Positions 1-7,646 of a stretch of 17,152 nucleotides of DNA are shown here, one piece after another (the stretch's first letter is position 1; each line of letters begins with the position of its first letter). A program made the translations under genes and the position numbers. The stretch spans positions 1 to 17,152 of the forward strand of contig JAMDCE010000620.1 of NCBI GenBank assembly GCA_023489135.1, in the 5' to 3' direction. The notes below the pieces were generated by a model, which worked only from the letters and a program-made list of their open reading frames with translations, had not been told where the DNA came from and did not search any database. This DNA comes from Chloroflexota bacterium (lineage in GTDB: Bacteria; Chloroflexota; Chloroflexia; JAMDCE01).

Positions 1-1015
1 GCGGCCGCCACGTGCTGATGGCAGGATCGGATCTGGTCGCTTCGCCCCTCTCGTCTATGGCTCGCTGAAGAGAGGCCAGCGCCTGGTCCAGTTTCCCCGT
101 CTCTTTCAGCGCGATTCCCACCCTGAAGTAGAAATCCGAAGCGAGTTCGGGAATCAGCCGTTCGGCCTCCGCCACCACCAAGGGCACTTGCTCTGCCTCT
201 CCATTCCTCCCGAGTGCCATTGCCAGCGTGGCATACAGATTAGGGAGGTATAAGGCGCCGGGATCTCGGCACAGCGCCGTGGCCCTTCTCAGTTCAGCCA
301 CCGCTTCTGCCGTGCGCCGCGTGCCGAAATAGTGCTTGCCCAGGTTGAAATGGTGGTAGGCCTCCTGCGGTTCCTCGGCAGCCGCAAGCTCCAGGAGCCG
401 CAGATTGCGCTCCAGCTTGCCCTTCGTCTGGATTTGATCGTTCGTGTAGCCGTAGTGTTCGATCACGATGTCGTCGTTGTACGAGAACTCAGGCTTGGGG
501 CCGTTCCCAACGTAAGCTATGTATTCGTGGATGCGGCTGCGGTATCGCAAGTCGCGGTGGTTGCGGAACAACAGGCAACGATAGGCAACTTTCTCATGGC
601 GAAGACCGCTCTGGATCACGTGCGAGCGCCAGGGGACGAAGAAGCCCCAGCATTTGGGGGCCGCGCTGCCCACTAGCAACCGAATAGCCCGAGCGGCTTC
701 GGGAGACAGCTCCTCGTCCGCGTCCAGCTGAAGGATCCATCTACCAGCTGCCTGTTCCAGCCCCGCGTTGCGCGCGGCCGAGAAATCATCGCACCACTCG
801 AAATGATGCACTTTGGCTCCCAGACCACGCGCGATCTCCACAGTGCCATCACGGGAACCGGTATCGACGATGACGATCTCGTCCACCACTGCTTGCACGC
901 TGCTCAGACATCGTTCCAGGTCGGCCTCTTCGTCCCTGACTATCATACAGGCCGAGAGCAACGGTTTCTGCGCATCATTCCGGTTGGGATGCGCCGGCTT
1001 CTTCCCACTAGCCAT
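1..1015 (-). CDS. Family 2 glycosyltransferase with C-terminal TPR-like repeats (3' end cut by window edge)
   Basis: The minus-strand frame is open from an ATG at 1015 to the window edge (338 codons visible), so the C-terminus is missing. Residues about 19-105 match a GT-A family 2 fold: an early SACMIVRDEE strand, IVDTGSRDGT at about 49-58, and the metal/nucleotide-binding D-x-D in LDADEE (D98, D100). A middle part with FRN..., RIHEY and IEHYGYT (about 150-191) is typical of the GT2 proteins that carry TPRs. Residues about 220-335 form roughly three TPR-like helical hairpins, for example YHHFNLGKHYFGT and FYFRVGIALKETGKLDQAL. The start is supported by AAGGAG six bases upstream. Family members transfer sugars to proteins, lipids or polysaccharides; donor and acceptor cannot be read here. 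Divergent placement beside flagellar genes makes flagellin or surface glycosylation possible, but that is inference. Confidence 0.85.
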   Translation of the reverse strand, partial: MASGKKPAHPNRNDAQKPLLSACMIVRDEEADLERCLSSVQAVVDEIVIVDTGSRDGTVEIARGLGAKVHHFEWCDDFSAARNAGLEQAAGRWILQLDADEELSPEAARAIRLLVGSAAPKCWGFFVPWRSHVIQSGLRHEKVAYRCLLFRNHRDLRYRSRIHEYIAYVGNGPKPEFSYNDDIVIEHYGYTNDQIQTKGKLERNLRLLELAAAEEPQEAYHHFNLGKHYFGTRRTAEAVAELRRATALCRDPGALYLPNLYATLAMALGRNGEAEQVPLVVAEAERLIPELASDFYFRVGIALKETGKLDQALASLQRAIDERGEATRSDPAISTWRP

Positions 1016-1021
1016 CGTCTT

Positions 1022-1027
1022 CTCCTT
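1022..1027 (-). promoter_or_regulatory. Ribosome binding site of the glycosyltransferase gene
   Basis: On the minus strand the sequence reads AAGGAG, six bases before the ATG at 1015. This is a near-perfect Shine-Dalgarno match. It decides this start over a longer reading frame in another register that overlaps it. Confidence 0.7.
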
Positions 1028-1162
1028 ATACAGCCAGCAGTGCGGCTAGGAATTGTTCCTGAGCATTTGTCTATATGAGCCAATATACGGGACCTATCAA
1101 TGCGTCTGTAGGGCAAATAGGCCTGATGCATACCCCATTGGTCTCCGCGCGGCCAAGATATA

Positions 1163-1183
1163 GGTACCTTCTCGGCAGGTACC
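1163..1183. repeat. GGTACC hairpin in the divergent intergenic region
   Basis: GGTACCT (1163-1169) and AGGTACC (1177-1183) form a 7-bp stem around a 7-base loop. A third AGGTACC lies at 1251-1257. It could be a regulator site or an RNA element of either transcript; nothing further supports a function. Confidence 0.4.
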
Positions 1184-1380
1184 CCCTCCAGTGAACCATG
1201 CCGACACTCATTCGGCCGGTTCCTGTGGTCGCAGGCGGTACTTAGCGCGGAGGTACCAATGTCCGACCTTGTTGGGGACCATTGAAGGCCGCCCCTAGGC
1301 TTGTCTACCCTATTGGCCACGAGCCCTCCCTAATATCATTCGTCGTGAGCTATTATTCATGAGGCCGGAGGAACAAGGCA

Positions 1381-1824
1381 ATGAGTCTTTTCAGCAGCCT
1401 GAGGATCAGCGGATCAGCCTTGACGGCCCAGCGCGTTAGAATGGACGTCATCGCCAATAACATCGCGAATGCCGAGAGCACCAAATCTGCCAATGGCCAG
1501 CCGTACAGGCGGCAGGAAGTGGTTTTTTCCCCCATCTCCGCGGCCCCCGGCCTGACCGTATCGACCGCCCTGGACCCGAGGCGGGTCGTGGGCAATGGAG
1601 TGCAGGTTACCAGAATACTCCAGGATGATGCCCCGCCGCACGTCGTCTACGATCCGAGCCATCCGGATGCCGATAACAACGGGAACGTGGCTTATCCCAA
1701 CGTCGACATTATCACAGAGATGACAGATATGATCTCGGCCACCAGGGCCTACGAGGCGAACGTCACCGCCCTTAACGCTGCCAAGAGCATGGCTATGAAA
1801 TCCCTGGATATTGCCCGGGGGTAG
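1381..1824 (+). CDS. flgC: Flagellar basal-body proximal rod protein FlgC
   Basis: The 147-residue product has the usual FlgC length. It is one of the proximal rod proteins that join the MS-ring/FliE to the distal rod, and it is exported by the flagellar type III apparatus. The N-terminus carries the rod/hook signature: a helix from residue 3 on, then MDVIANNIANAEST at about 21-34. The C-terminus ends in the matching coiled-coil helix (VDIITEMTDMISATRAYEANVTALN...). The ATG at 1381 is preceded by GGAGG (1367-1371). It opens the cluster, 12 bases before fliE. Its usual upstream partner flgB is missing here and lies about 6.6 kb downstream, which is unusual. The family call is very secure. Confidence 0.97.
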   Translation: MSLFSSLRISGSALTAQRVRMDVIANNIANAESTKSANGQPYRRQEVVFSPISAAPGLTVSTALDPRRVVGNGVQVTRILQDDAPPHVVYDPSHPDADNNGNVAYPNVDIITEMTDMISATRAYEANVTALNAAKSMAMKSLDIARG

Positions 1825-1836
1825 TAGGAGGCCAGG

Positions 1837-2139
1837 ATGCCGATCAGTATTAATGGTCTGGGGAGCAATCTTCCCCTCCCGCCGGTGGCCCAAAGGGCTA
1901 CACCTAATGACACGATCGTGGGATCGTTCCAGAACGTGCTGGGGGATGTGGTGGGGAATCTCAACAAGCTCCAGTCGGAAGCCGATTCCTCGGCCGCCAA
2001 ACTGGCGGCCGGCGAGCCGGTGGAGCTTCACGAAGTGTTATTGGCAACCGAAAGGGCCACCCTGGGTTTCCAGCTGGCCGTCCAGGTAAGGAACAAGGTC
2101 GTCGAAGCCTATCAGGATATCATGCGAATGCAGGTCTAA
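1837..2139 (+). CDS. fliE: Flagellar hook-basal body complex protein FliE
   Basis: The 100-residue product matches FliE in length and pattern. Residues about 26-100 hold the helical FliE domain (FQNVLGDVVGNLNKLQSEAD, then ELHEVLLATERATLGFQLAVQVRNKVVEAYQDIMRMQV). The closing DIMRMQV is close to invariant in the family. FliE is the adaptor between the FliF MS-ring and the rod, and one of the first exported substrates. A GGAGG site between the flgC stop and the ATG at 1837 supports the start. The gene follows flgC by 12 bases, so the two are almost certainly co-transcribed. A 184-base gap with a hairpin separates it from fliF. Confidence 0.96.
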   Translation: MPISINGLGSNLPLPPVAQRATPNDTIVGSFQNVLGDVVGNLNKLQSEADSSAAKLAAGEPVELHEVLLATERATLGFQLAVQVRNKVVEAYQDIMRMQV

Positions 2140-2197
2140 ACAGACCGGCACTATCTTTCCTGCCCGGTTGGCGTTTAGGGATATTGGATGCCGCAAC

Positions 2198-2229
2198 CCC
2201 GTCATTCCCGCTTCCGCGGGAATGATGGG
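2198..2229. repeat. REP-like hairpin between fliE and fliF
   Basis: Arms at 2198-2211 and 2216-2229 pair over 14 positions, including one G-T wobble, around a TTCC loop. The core is TCATTCCCGC / GCGGGAATGA. Hairpins of this CATTCCCGC type are dispersed in many bacterial genomes. There is no T-run after it, so it is not a textbook terminator. It may trim or stabilise the fliE-fliF transcript. Confidence 0.7.
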
Positions 2230-2323
2230 AGCGCGTGCAATGTCTCTGTGGCCGTCGTGATGGCAAGCGAGCCGGTTGCTGTTGTCGCGCCGGAATATTT
2301 GATAAGTGGTGAGCCATACAGCT

Positions 2324-3952
2324 ATGGACGATGCACGTAACCAGGCGCTGGGAATATGGAGCAATCTTAGCCTTGGCCAACGACTGTCAATTGCGGCCGT
2401 GGGCTTGGCAGCCATCGTAGCCATAGCCGCTATGATCTTCTGGGCAAACACGCCGAACTATGGCACCCTATTCAGCAATCTCAGCGAAGAGGACGCAGCA
2501 GCCATCGTAGCCAAGTTGAAAGAGTCCAAGATAAGCTACGAGCTGGCCAAAGGTGGCTCCACCATTCTGGTTCCGGCCAGCATACTTTACGAGACCAGGC
2601 TTCAAATGGCCTCGGCCGGCTTGCCACTAGGCGGTGGCGTTGGCTTCGAGATCTTCGGCCAGACCAATTTTGGGATGACCGATTTTGCGCAGAAGATAAA
2701 TTACCAGAGAGCCCTCGAGGGGGAGCTGAGTCGAACCATCAATCGTCTCGCCCCGGTCGAGCAGTCTCGCGTGCACGTCGTCATCCCTCAACCTACCCTC
2801 TACACCGATAACCAGAAGGAGCCTTCCGGCTCGGTGGTGCTCAAGCTGAAGCCCGGACAGAAGCTCAAGGAATCACAGATTCACGGGATTGCCCAGTTGG
2901 TATCCAGCAGCGTCGAGGGCCTGAAGCCCGAAAACCTCACTATCGTCGATTCGAACGGGAGCATCCTGTCGGACGCCTTGGCCGGGGGCAAAGAGCCGGG
3001 CAAGATCAGCTCATCTCAGTTTGACAGCCAGAGGGCTTTGGAAAGCAATCTCGAGCAGAAAGCTCAGGGCATGCTGGATAAGGTGCTCGGCAACGGCCGG
3101 GCCACCGTGCGAGTGAGGGCGGCGCTCGATTGGGACCAGGTCGAATCGAGCAGCGAGACGTATTCCCCTTCCAACACTCAGCCCCAGCTCCGGAGCCAGC
3201 GCGAGATTTCCGAGTCCTACGGGTTGTCAGCCTCCGCTGTCGGCGGCGTGCCGGGAACCAGCAGCAACATCCCAGGATATGCCGGCATCGTCACCGATAC
3301 CACCACCGCCCAGGGCCCGATTGCCAAGAAAGACACCACGGTGAATTACGAGCTATCAAAGACGGTGGAAAAAACCACCAGGGCCACGGGGAGCATCAAG
3401 AAGCTTTCGGTGGCAGTGGTGCTGGACGCCTCGGAAACGGCCACTACTGCCCAGATCGATGAAGTGAGCAAGCTGGTGGCCGCGGCGGTGGGGATCGACA
3501 GAGAGCGCGGAGACGTCCTGGAGGTTTCCAGCATCCCCTATCAGAAAGAATCATTTACGACGGACGTGAAATCGATGGAAGAAGCTCAGCAGTGGGAAAA
3601 GAATGTCGAGTTGGGCAAGATCGGCGCCATGGCCGTTGGCCCCGTCCTCTTGCTCCTGTTCCTCTTCTTCGCCACCAGGCGCAAACGTTCCGTGGATGTA
3701 TATTCGGTGAAGCAGCTGTCGGGGATGAGCCAACGGGAGATAGCTGAAACGCTGCCTGTGGCTTCCATTCCTGCCGCGGAACAGAAGCCGGCCAGATCCG
3801 TAGCGAGCCTGATCCACGAAGATCCGCAGCACAAGCAAGTCAGGGAACAGGTTACCCAGCTAGCCAGAACTCGACCCGACACCATGGCCAGCTTGCTCAA
3901 GACCTGGCTCCAAGACGAGAGTGAGTACGATGTCGTCACGCGGGGAAGATAG
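2324..3952 (+). CDS. fliF: Flagellar MS-ring protein FliF
   Basis: The product of 542 residues is the usual size for FliF, the inner-membrane ring on which the flagellum is assembled. A first membrane segment lies at about residues 21-40 (LSIAAVGLAAIVAIAAMIFW). It is followed by the periplasmic YscJ/FliF domain (GTLFSNLSEEDAAAIVAKL..., LPLGGGVGFEIF, GELSRTINRLAPVEQSRVHVV) and the FliF-specific ring domain. A second membrane segment lies at about 434-452 (MAVGPVLLLLFLFF). The C-terminal tail, ending SLLKTWLQDE plus a short extension, is the FliG-binding part. I chose ATG 2324 because the protein then begins like other FliF proteins and GGTGAG lies about ten bases upstream; GTG at 2306 or 2309 in the same frame is possible. 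The 3' end overlaps fliG by 23 bases. Confidence 0.97.
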   Translation: MDDARNQALGIWSNLSLGQRLSIAAVGLAAIVAIAAMIFWANTPNYGTLFSNLSEEDAAAIVAKLKESKISYELAKGGSTILVPASILYETRLQMASAGLPLGGGVGFEIFGQTNFGMTDFAQKINYQRALEGELSRTINRLAPVEQSRVHVVIPQPTLYTDNQKEPSGSVVLKLKPGQKLKESQIHGIAQLVSSSVEGLKPENLTIVDSNGSILSDALAGGKEPGKISSSQFDSQRALESNLEQKAQGMLDKVLGNGRATVRVRAALDWDQVESSSETYSPSNTQPQLRSQREISESYGLSASAVGGVPGTSSNIPGYAGIVTDTTTAQGPIAKKDTTVNYELSKTVEKTTRATGSIKKLSVAVVLDASETATTAQIDEVSKLVAAAVGIDRERGDVLEVSSIPYQKESFTTDVKSMEEAQQWEKNVELGKIGAMAVGPVLLLLFLFFATRRKRSVDVYSVKQLSGMSQREIAETLPVASIPAAEQKPARSVASLIHEDPQHKQVREQVTQLARTRPDTMASLLKTWLQDESEYDVVTRGR

Positions 3953-4943
3953 GCTTACGGGCAAGCAGAGGGCCGCCATTATACTTATGGCCCTGGGCAC
4001 GGAGCTGTCCAGCGAAGTGCTCAAGCACATGTCTGAGGAGGAAGTGGAGTCCGTGACCCGCGAGATCCTGCGACTTCAAAAGGTGTCGGACGATATCAAG
4101 GTGCAGGTCATCGAGGACTGCTATCAAGCCGCCCTGGCCGGCAACTTCATCGTCTCGGGAGGGGGAGACTACGCGCACCTCATCCTGGAGAAGGCCTTTG
4201 GATGGGAGAAAGCGGACGATTTGCTGAACCGAGTCGCCGCCACGACCAAGATTCCCCCGTTCGATTTCCTCAGAAAAACAGACCCTGCTCAGCTACTGAC
4301 CTTCATTCAAGGCGAGCAGCCGCAAACCATAGCGCTCATTCTGTCACACCTGAAGCCCGCGCAGGCGGCATCCATCCTGTCATCTCTCGATGAGCGGCTC
4401 CAGGCTGAGGTCGCCACCAGGATAGCCAACATGGACCGTACCTCTCCGGAGGTAATCCAGCAAGTTGAAAACGTGCTTAAGAAGAAAGTTTCTCTGGTCC
4501 TGGATAGGGCCTACGCCTCCGTGGGCGGGGCCGATTTCCTGGCCAAGATCCTCGCCGGGGTTGACCGCGGGGTTGAGCGAGTGATCCTGGAGAGACTGGA
4601 CGAAAACAACCCTCGCCTCGCCGAAGAGGTCCGCAAGCTGATCTTCGTGTTTGAGGATGTCATCAAGCTGGACGACAGGTCGCTGCAGCGGGTGCTGCGC
4701 GAAGTCGACTTCAACGACCTTGCCATCGCCCTCCGTGGCTGTGGCGAGGAGCTAAAAGAGAAGATCACCAGGAATCTCTCTAGCCGTGCCGCCGAAATGC
4801 TGAAGGAGGAGATGTCGGTGGCTGCTCCCGTCCGTTTGCGCGCCGTTGACCAGGCGCAGCAGAAGATCGTAGCCATCGTCCGGCGACTGGATGAAGCCGA
4901 GGAAATCGTTATTTCGCGAGGCGATGACGATGTCGTGCTCTAA
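3930..4943 (+). CDS. fliG: Flagellar motor switch protein FliG
   Basis: FliG forms the upper C-ring, binds FliF by its N-terminal domain and meets the stator by its C-terminal domain. The 337-residue length is typical. Visible parts: N-domain (TGKQRAAIILMALG, about 10-23), a middle-domain surface EQPQT at 129-133 where most homologues have EHPQ, then an IFVF hinge (238-241; usually MFVF), LDDR (247-250) and a charged torque helix region up to APVR (299-302; usually GPVR). The end extends with an acidic GDDDVVL. I prefer ATG 3930; GTG 3921 in frame is an alternative. It overlaps fliF upstream and fliH downstream, which indicates translational coupling. Confidence 0.97.
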   Translation: MSSRGEDRLTGKQRAAIILMALGTELSSEVLKHMSEEEVESVTREILRLQKVSDDIKVQVIEDCYQAALAGNFIVSGGGDYAHLILEKAFGWEKADDLLNRVAATTKIPPFDFLRKTDPAQLLTFIQGEQPQTIALILSHLKPAQAASILSSLDERLQAEVATRIANMDRTSPEVIQQVENVLKKKVSLVLDRAYASVGGADFLAKILAGVDRGVERVILERLDENNPRLAEEVRKLIFVFEDVIKLDDRSLQRVLREVDFNDLAIALRGCGEELKEKITRNLSSRAAEMLKEEMSVAAPVRLRAVDQAQQKIVAIVRRLDEAEEIVISRGDDDVVL

Positions 4944-5706
4944 CATTATCAAGCTCCACAGCCTGCGCACACAGAGAGTGCTGGTAGGGCCGCACCGAAC
5001 CGGCCGGTCTCCGGGGTTTACCGCTTTCCCGGGCCGAACCGGAGATCAACCCATTTACGATCCCGGCGAGATCGCCGACCGAGAATCCGGCGAGCCGGTT
5101 CAGGCCGTCGGTTGGGTCGCAGAGGCCCAGGACATCGTCAATCAGGCCCGGTCCATGGCCGAAGTGATTCTCGACGAGTCGCGCAACAAGTCCGATGAGG
5201 TTCGGCAGCTGGCCCACCAGGAAGGTTATCAGGCCGGTTATTCAGAAGGGATGGTTGCGGCGAGAAGCGACATCCTGGAACACTCCAAGCGGATTGGGGA
5301 GTTGGCACGAAACGCCGTCGTCGATTCTGCCGGCATTCTGGGAAGTCTGGAAGAGGGGATCGTGGATCTGGCACTGGCCATCGGCGAAAAGATCGTGAAC
5401 CGGAGACTCGCGGAGGATCGATCCCTGGTCCTGTCTATGGTTAAGGGGGCTCTCGAATACGTGGACGTGATGGACGTTATTCGCGTTCGCGTCAATCCGG
5501 AAGACCTGGAGGTGCTCCGCTCCCATTGGGAAGAAAGCCAGGGCAACTCCACCGCCAAACAGATAGAGTTGGCCGCCGATGCTGGTGTCGAAGTCGGAGG
5601 ATGCATCATCGACACCCGGAGCTCAGTGGTGGATGCTCAGATCCGGACGAAGCTGGACGAGATTGAGAAGGCTTTTCGCTCCGAGCTGAATTCCAGTACG
5701 AGGTAG
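4930..5706 (+). CDS. fliH: Flagellar assembly protein FliH
   Basis: FliH is the peripheral stalk-like regulator that holds the export ATPase FliI and brings it to the export gate. With ATG 4930 the protein has 258 residues and starts MSCSNIIK, like the SNIIK start of many FliH proteins; GAGG at 4917-4920 gives a good spacing. In-frame ATGs at 4891 and 4924 are less likely. A variable N-terminus (to about residue 60) is followed by a helical coiled-coil region with QEGYQAGYSEGMVAARSD (about 97-114), and a C-terminal FliH / V-ATPase E-subunit-like domain (LALAIGEKIVNRRLAED, DVIRVRVNPEDLEVL, ADAGVEVGGCIIDT). It overlaps fliG by 14 bases and lies six bases before fliI. Confidence 0.93.
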   Translation: MSCSNIIKLHSLRTQRVLVGPHRTGRSPGFTAFPGRTGDQPIYDPGEIADRESGEPVQAVGWVAEAQDIVNQARSMAEVILDESRNKSDEVRQLAHQEGYQAGYSEGMVAARSDILEHSKRIGELARNAVVDSAGILGSLEEGIVDLALAIGEKIVNRRLAEDRSLVLSMVKGALEYVDVMDVIRVRVNPEDLEVLRSHWEESQGNSTAKQIELAADAGVEVGGCIIDTRSSVVDAQIRTKLDEIEKAFRSELNSSTR

Positions 5707-5712
5707 CTAATC

Positions 5713-7026
5713 GTGATCGACCTGGCCCGGTATCAAACACTGGTTAGACAGCTGGAGCCCGTCCGTATTCAGGGCAAAGTGGTGCAGGTGATTGGACTTA
5801 GCATCGAAGTCGAGGGCCTGCGCCTTCAGGTCGGAGAAATATGCCACATTTTTCCGGAGCGCGACGGGAGGAGGATATCGGCCGAAGTGGTGGGGTTCAA
5901 GAATGACCGCCTGATACTCATGCCCTTTGCCGAGATGCAGGGGGTCAAGCCCGGAAGTGCCGTATTCGCCAGCGGCCGCCAATTCGATGTCCCCGTGGGA
6001 TTCGATCTGCTGGGCCGAGTCGTCGACGGACTGTGCAATCCCATGGACGGCAAAAGCTCCCTGTCGTCCACCTGCCACTACACCATAAGAAACAACCCTC
6101 CATCCCCCTTGTCCAGAAGGAGGATCACCGAGCCCCTGCAGACCGGGGTGAGGGCGATCGACGCCATTCTAACTTGCGGCAAAGGGCAGAGGATGGGCAT
6201 CTTTTCGGGCAGCGGCGTGGGCAAGAGCACGATGATGGGCATGATCGCCCGCAATGCCCGATCAGACGTAAACGTTATCGCGCTCATCGGCGAGCGCGGA
6301 AGAGAGGTTCAGGAGTTCATCGATCGAGACCTGGGACCGGATGGTCTGGAGCGGTCGGTGATCGTGGTCTCCACTTCCGATCAGCCTGCCCTCCTGCGAA
6401 TCAAAGCCGCCTGGGTCGCCACTACCATTGCCGAGTTCTTTCGCGATAAGGGGCTCGACGTCACTTTCATGATGGACTCGGTAACCCGCTTCGCCATGGC
6501 TCAGAGAGAGATAGGACTGACGGTTGGCGAGCCGCCGGCCGTAAAAGGCTATCCTCCTTCCGTCTTTGCCCTCTTGCCCAAGCTAATGGAGCAAACCGGC
6601 ACCTCCGACAAAGGCACCATCACCGGATTCTACACCGTTCTGGTGGAGGGCGATGACATAACCGAGCCGATCACCGATACGGTTCGAAGCATACTCGATG
6701 GCCACATCCATCTCTCCCGAGAGCTTGCCGCCGAGAACCACTATCCCGCCATCGACGTTCTCAGTAGCGTCAGCAGGATTATGTCCAGCATAACCGAAAA
6801 GAAACACCAGCAGCTGGCAGGCAAGATTCGCGACGTGGTGGCCACCTATCGAAGCGCCCGAGATCTGATAAATATCGGTGCCTACGTGGCGGGCAGCAAT
6901 CCGCAGATCGACCGCGCCATCGCGCTCATCCCTGCCGTCACGAGCTTCCTCCGCCAGCTTGCGGACGAGAGCTCTCCCTTTGAAGACACCCTGGCCGGAC
7001 TGGAGGCCATCTTTGCGGATAATTGA
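5713..7026 (+). CDS. fliI: Flagellum-specific export ATPase FliI
   Basis: FliI is the F1-beta-like hexameric ATPase of flagellar type III export. The 437-residue product has an N-terminal beta-barrel region (about 1-100), Walker A GSGVGKST at 166-173 (K171), the catalytic GERGRE at 193-198 (E194), Walker B FMMDS with D255, and the FliI/YscN pattern VKGYPPSVFALLPKLMEQTG (about 278-297). The C-terminal helical domain follows from about 350. The start is GTG at 5713; GAGG about ten bases upstream overlaps the fliH stop. Tight packing with fliH before it and fliJ after it matches the standard ATPase complex operon. All catalytic motifs are intact. Confidence 0.98.
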   Translation: MIDLARYQTLVRQLEPVRIQGKVVQVIGLSIEVEGLRLQVGEICHIFPERDGRRISAEVVGFKNDRLILMPFAEMQGVKPGSAVFASGRQFDVPVGFDLLGRVVDGLCNPMDGKSSLSSTCHYTIRNNPPSPLSRRRITEPLQTGVRAIDAILTCGKGQRMGIFSGSGVGKSTMMGMIARNARSDVNVIALIGERGREVQEFIDRDLGPDGLERSVIVVSTSDQPALLRIKAAWVATTIAEFFRDKGLDVTFMMDSVTRFAMAQREIGLTVGEPPAVKGYPPSVFALLPKLMEQTGTSDKGTITGFYTVLVEGDDITEPITDTVRSILDGHIHLSRELAAENHYPAIDVLSSVSRIMSSITEKKHQQLAGKIRDVVATYRSARDLINIGAYVAGSNPQIDRAIALIPAVTSFLRQLADESSPFEDTLAGLEAIFADN

Positions 7027-7058
7027 AGCACCAGCAAAATTGAGAGGAAACGCTTGTC

Positions 7059-7517
7059 ATGGCAAACCGCCGGTTCACCTTACAGCCCGCACTTTCCTAT
7101 AAGGAAAGGCTGGAGGATATACGCCAGTTGGAGCTAGCCGAGATCGAGGCCAGTTACGCGGCCGAGCAGCGTATGCTGGAGTTCCTCTGCGAGCTAGAAA
7201 ACTCAGGCTATCGACAACTGGAGCAACAACATTCCGGGGGCCGGCTAGACATGGCGGCCATCGGCGCCTTCTTCTCGGAGCTTCAGTCGCTCCAGAAGAA
7301 AACCGAACGACAGCTGCTGGTCCTGCAAGAACTTGCCGGAAAGGTGCGGCAGAAGCGGGACGAATTGATCGAGGTCTCGAAGGAGAAAAAGGTCCTGGAG
7401 AAGCTCAAAGAAAAGCACGAGACAAAGGTGGCTCACGAGTTGAAAAAGGCGGAAGGCAAGATTATGGAAGACATCGCCACCTCACAGTTCCACCGCCGCA
7501 AGACGGTGCCGAGGTGA
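7059..7517 (+). CDS. fliJ: Flagellar export protein FliJ
   Basis: The 152-residue product is almost entirely predicted helix rich in Lys, Glu and Gln, as expected for FliJ, the gamma-subunit-like stalk of the FliI ring that links it to FlhA and escorts chaperones. The N-terminus RRFTLQPALSYKERLED (4-20) fits the family pattern RFxLQPLLxxxE. Two long helices form the antiparallel coiled coil (about 15-60 and 75-145), ending in a basic tail. The call rests on this N-terminal motif, the length and the position directly after fliI; sequence conservation in FliJ is low. GAGAGGAAA upstream serves as a moderate ribosome binding site. Confidence 0.9.
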   Translation: MANRRFTLQPALSYKERLEDIRQLELAEIEASYAAEQRMLEFLCELENSGYRQLEQQHSGGRLDMAAIGAFFSELQSLQKKTERQLLVLQELAGKVRQKRDELIEVSKEKKVLEKLKEKHETKVAHELKKAEGKIMEDIATSQFHRRKTVPR

Positions 7518-7569
7518 CTCTCGTGTCTTTCCTTGGTCTCGGTCGCGGTGAATTCCGTATTCGGATGGC

Positions 7570-7586
7570 CCCGTCTTGCCGACGGG
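7570..7586. repeat. Small hairpin in the fliJ-transglycosylase gap
   Basis: CCCGTC (7570-7575) and GACGGG (7581-7586) form a 6-bp stem around TTGCC in the 129-base gap after fliJ. There is no T-run, so it is not a clear terminator. No promoter was obvious in this gap. Confidence 0.3.
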
Positions 7587-7634
7587 CGGTAAAGACGCGC
7601 GTGGTACAGGGCTCTCCTATCGCTCGCGTATGAA

Positions 7635-7640
7635 GGGAGG
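7635..7640 (+). promoter_or_regulatory. Ribosome binding site deciding the TTG start of the transglycosylase gene
   Basis: GGGAGG lies six bases before TTG 7647. No comparably placed site precedes the later in-frame ATG codons, so the rare TTG start is preferred. Confidence 0.6.
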
Positions 7641-7646
7641 CACGAA

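Larger units (their letters stand above)
1016..1380. other. Divergent intergenic region between the glycosyltransferase gene and flgC
   Basis: This 365-base spacer should hold promoters for both directions. On the minus strand a weak pair is visible: TTGATA (1095-1100) and TATAGA (1070-1075), 19 bases apart, which is a little long. Upstream of flgC there are AT-rich -10-like boxes TAATAT (1331-1336) and TATTAT (1351-1356), but I found no matching -35, no sigma-28 box and no sigma-54 GG/GC pair. Three GGTACC copies lie in the middle; two form a hairpin. A minus-strand frame across 943-1320 shows no recognisable protein features and overlaps the glycosyltransferase start, so I do not call it. 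Confidence 0.45.

Noticed and set aside
332..676. Plus-strand frame opposite the glycosyltransferase
   Set aside because: Its minus-strand counterpart shows GT2 motifs and TPR-like repeats, so this is a shadow frame.
1163..1260. T-box or c-di-GMP riboswitch in the divergent spacer
   Set aside because: GGTACC next to CGCGG recalled the T-box core, but the order is wrong on both strands. No GEMM-like pattern was found either.
943..1320. Minus-strand reading frame of 125 codons in the divergent spacer
   Set aside because: It overlaps the first part of the glycosyltransferase gene in another register, is rich in Arg and Pro as out-of-frame GC-rich DNA often is, and shows no domain.
1414..2031. 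Long minus-strand frame of 205 codons opposite flgC and fliE
   Set aside because: flgC and fliE on the plus strand are certain; the His/Arg/Gly-rich minus product shows no family features.
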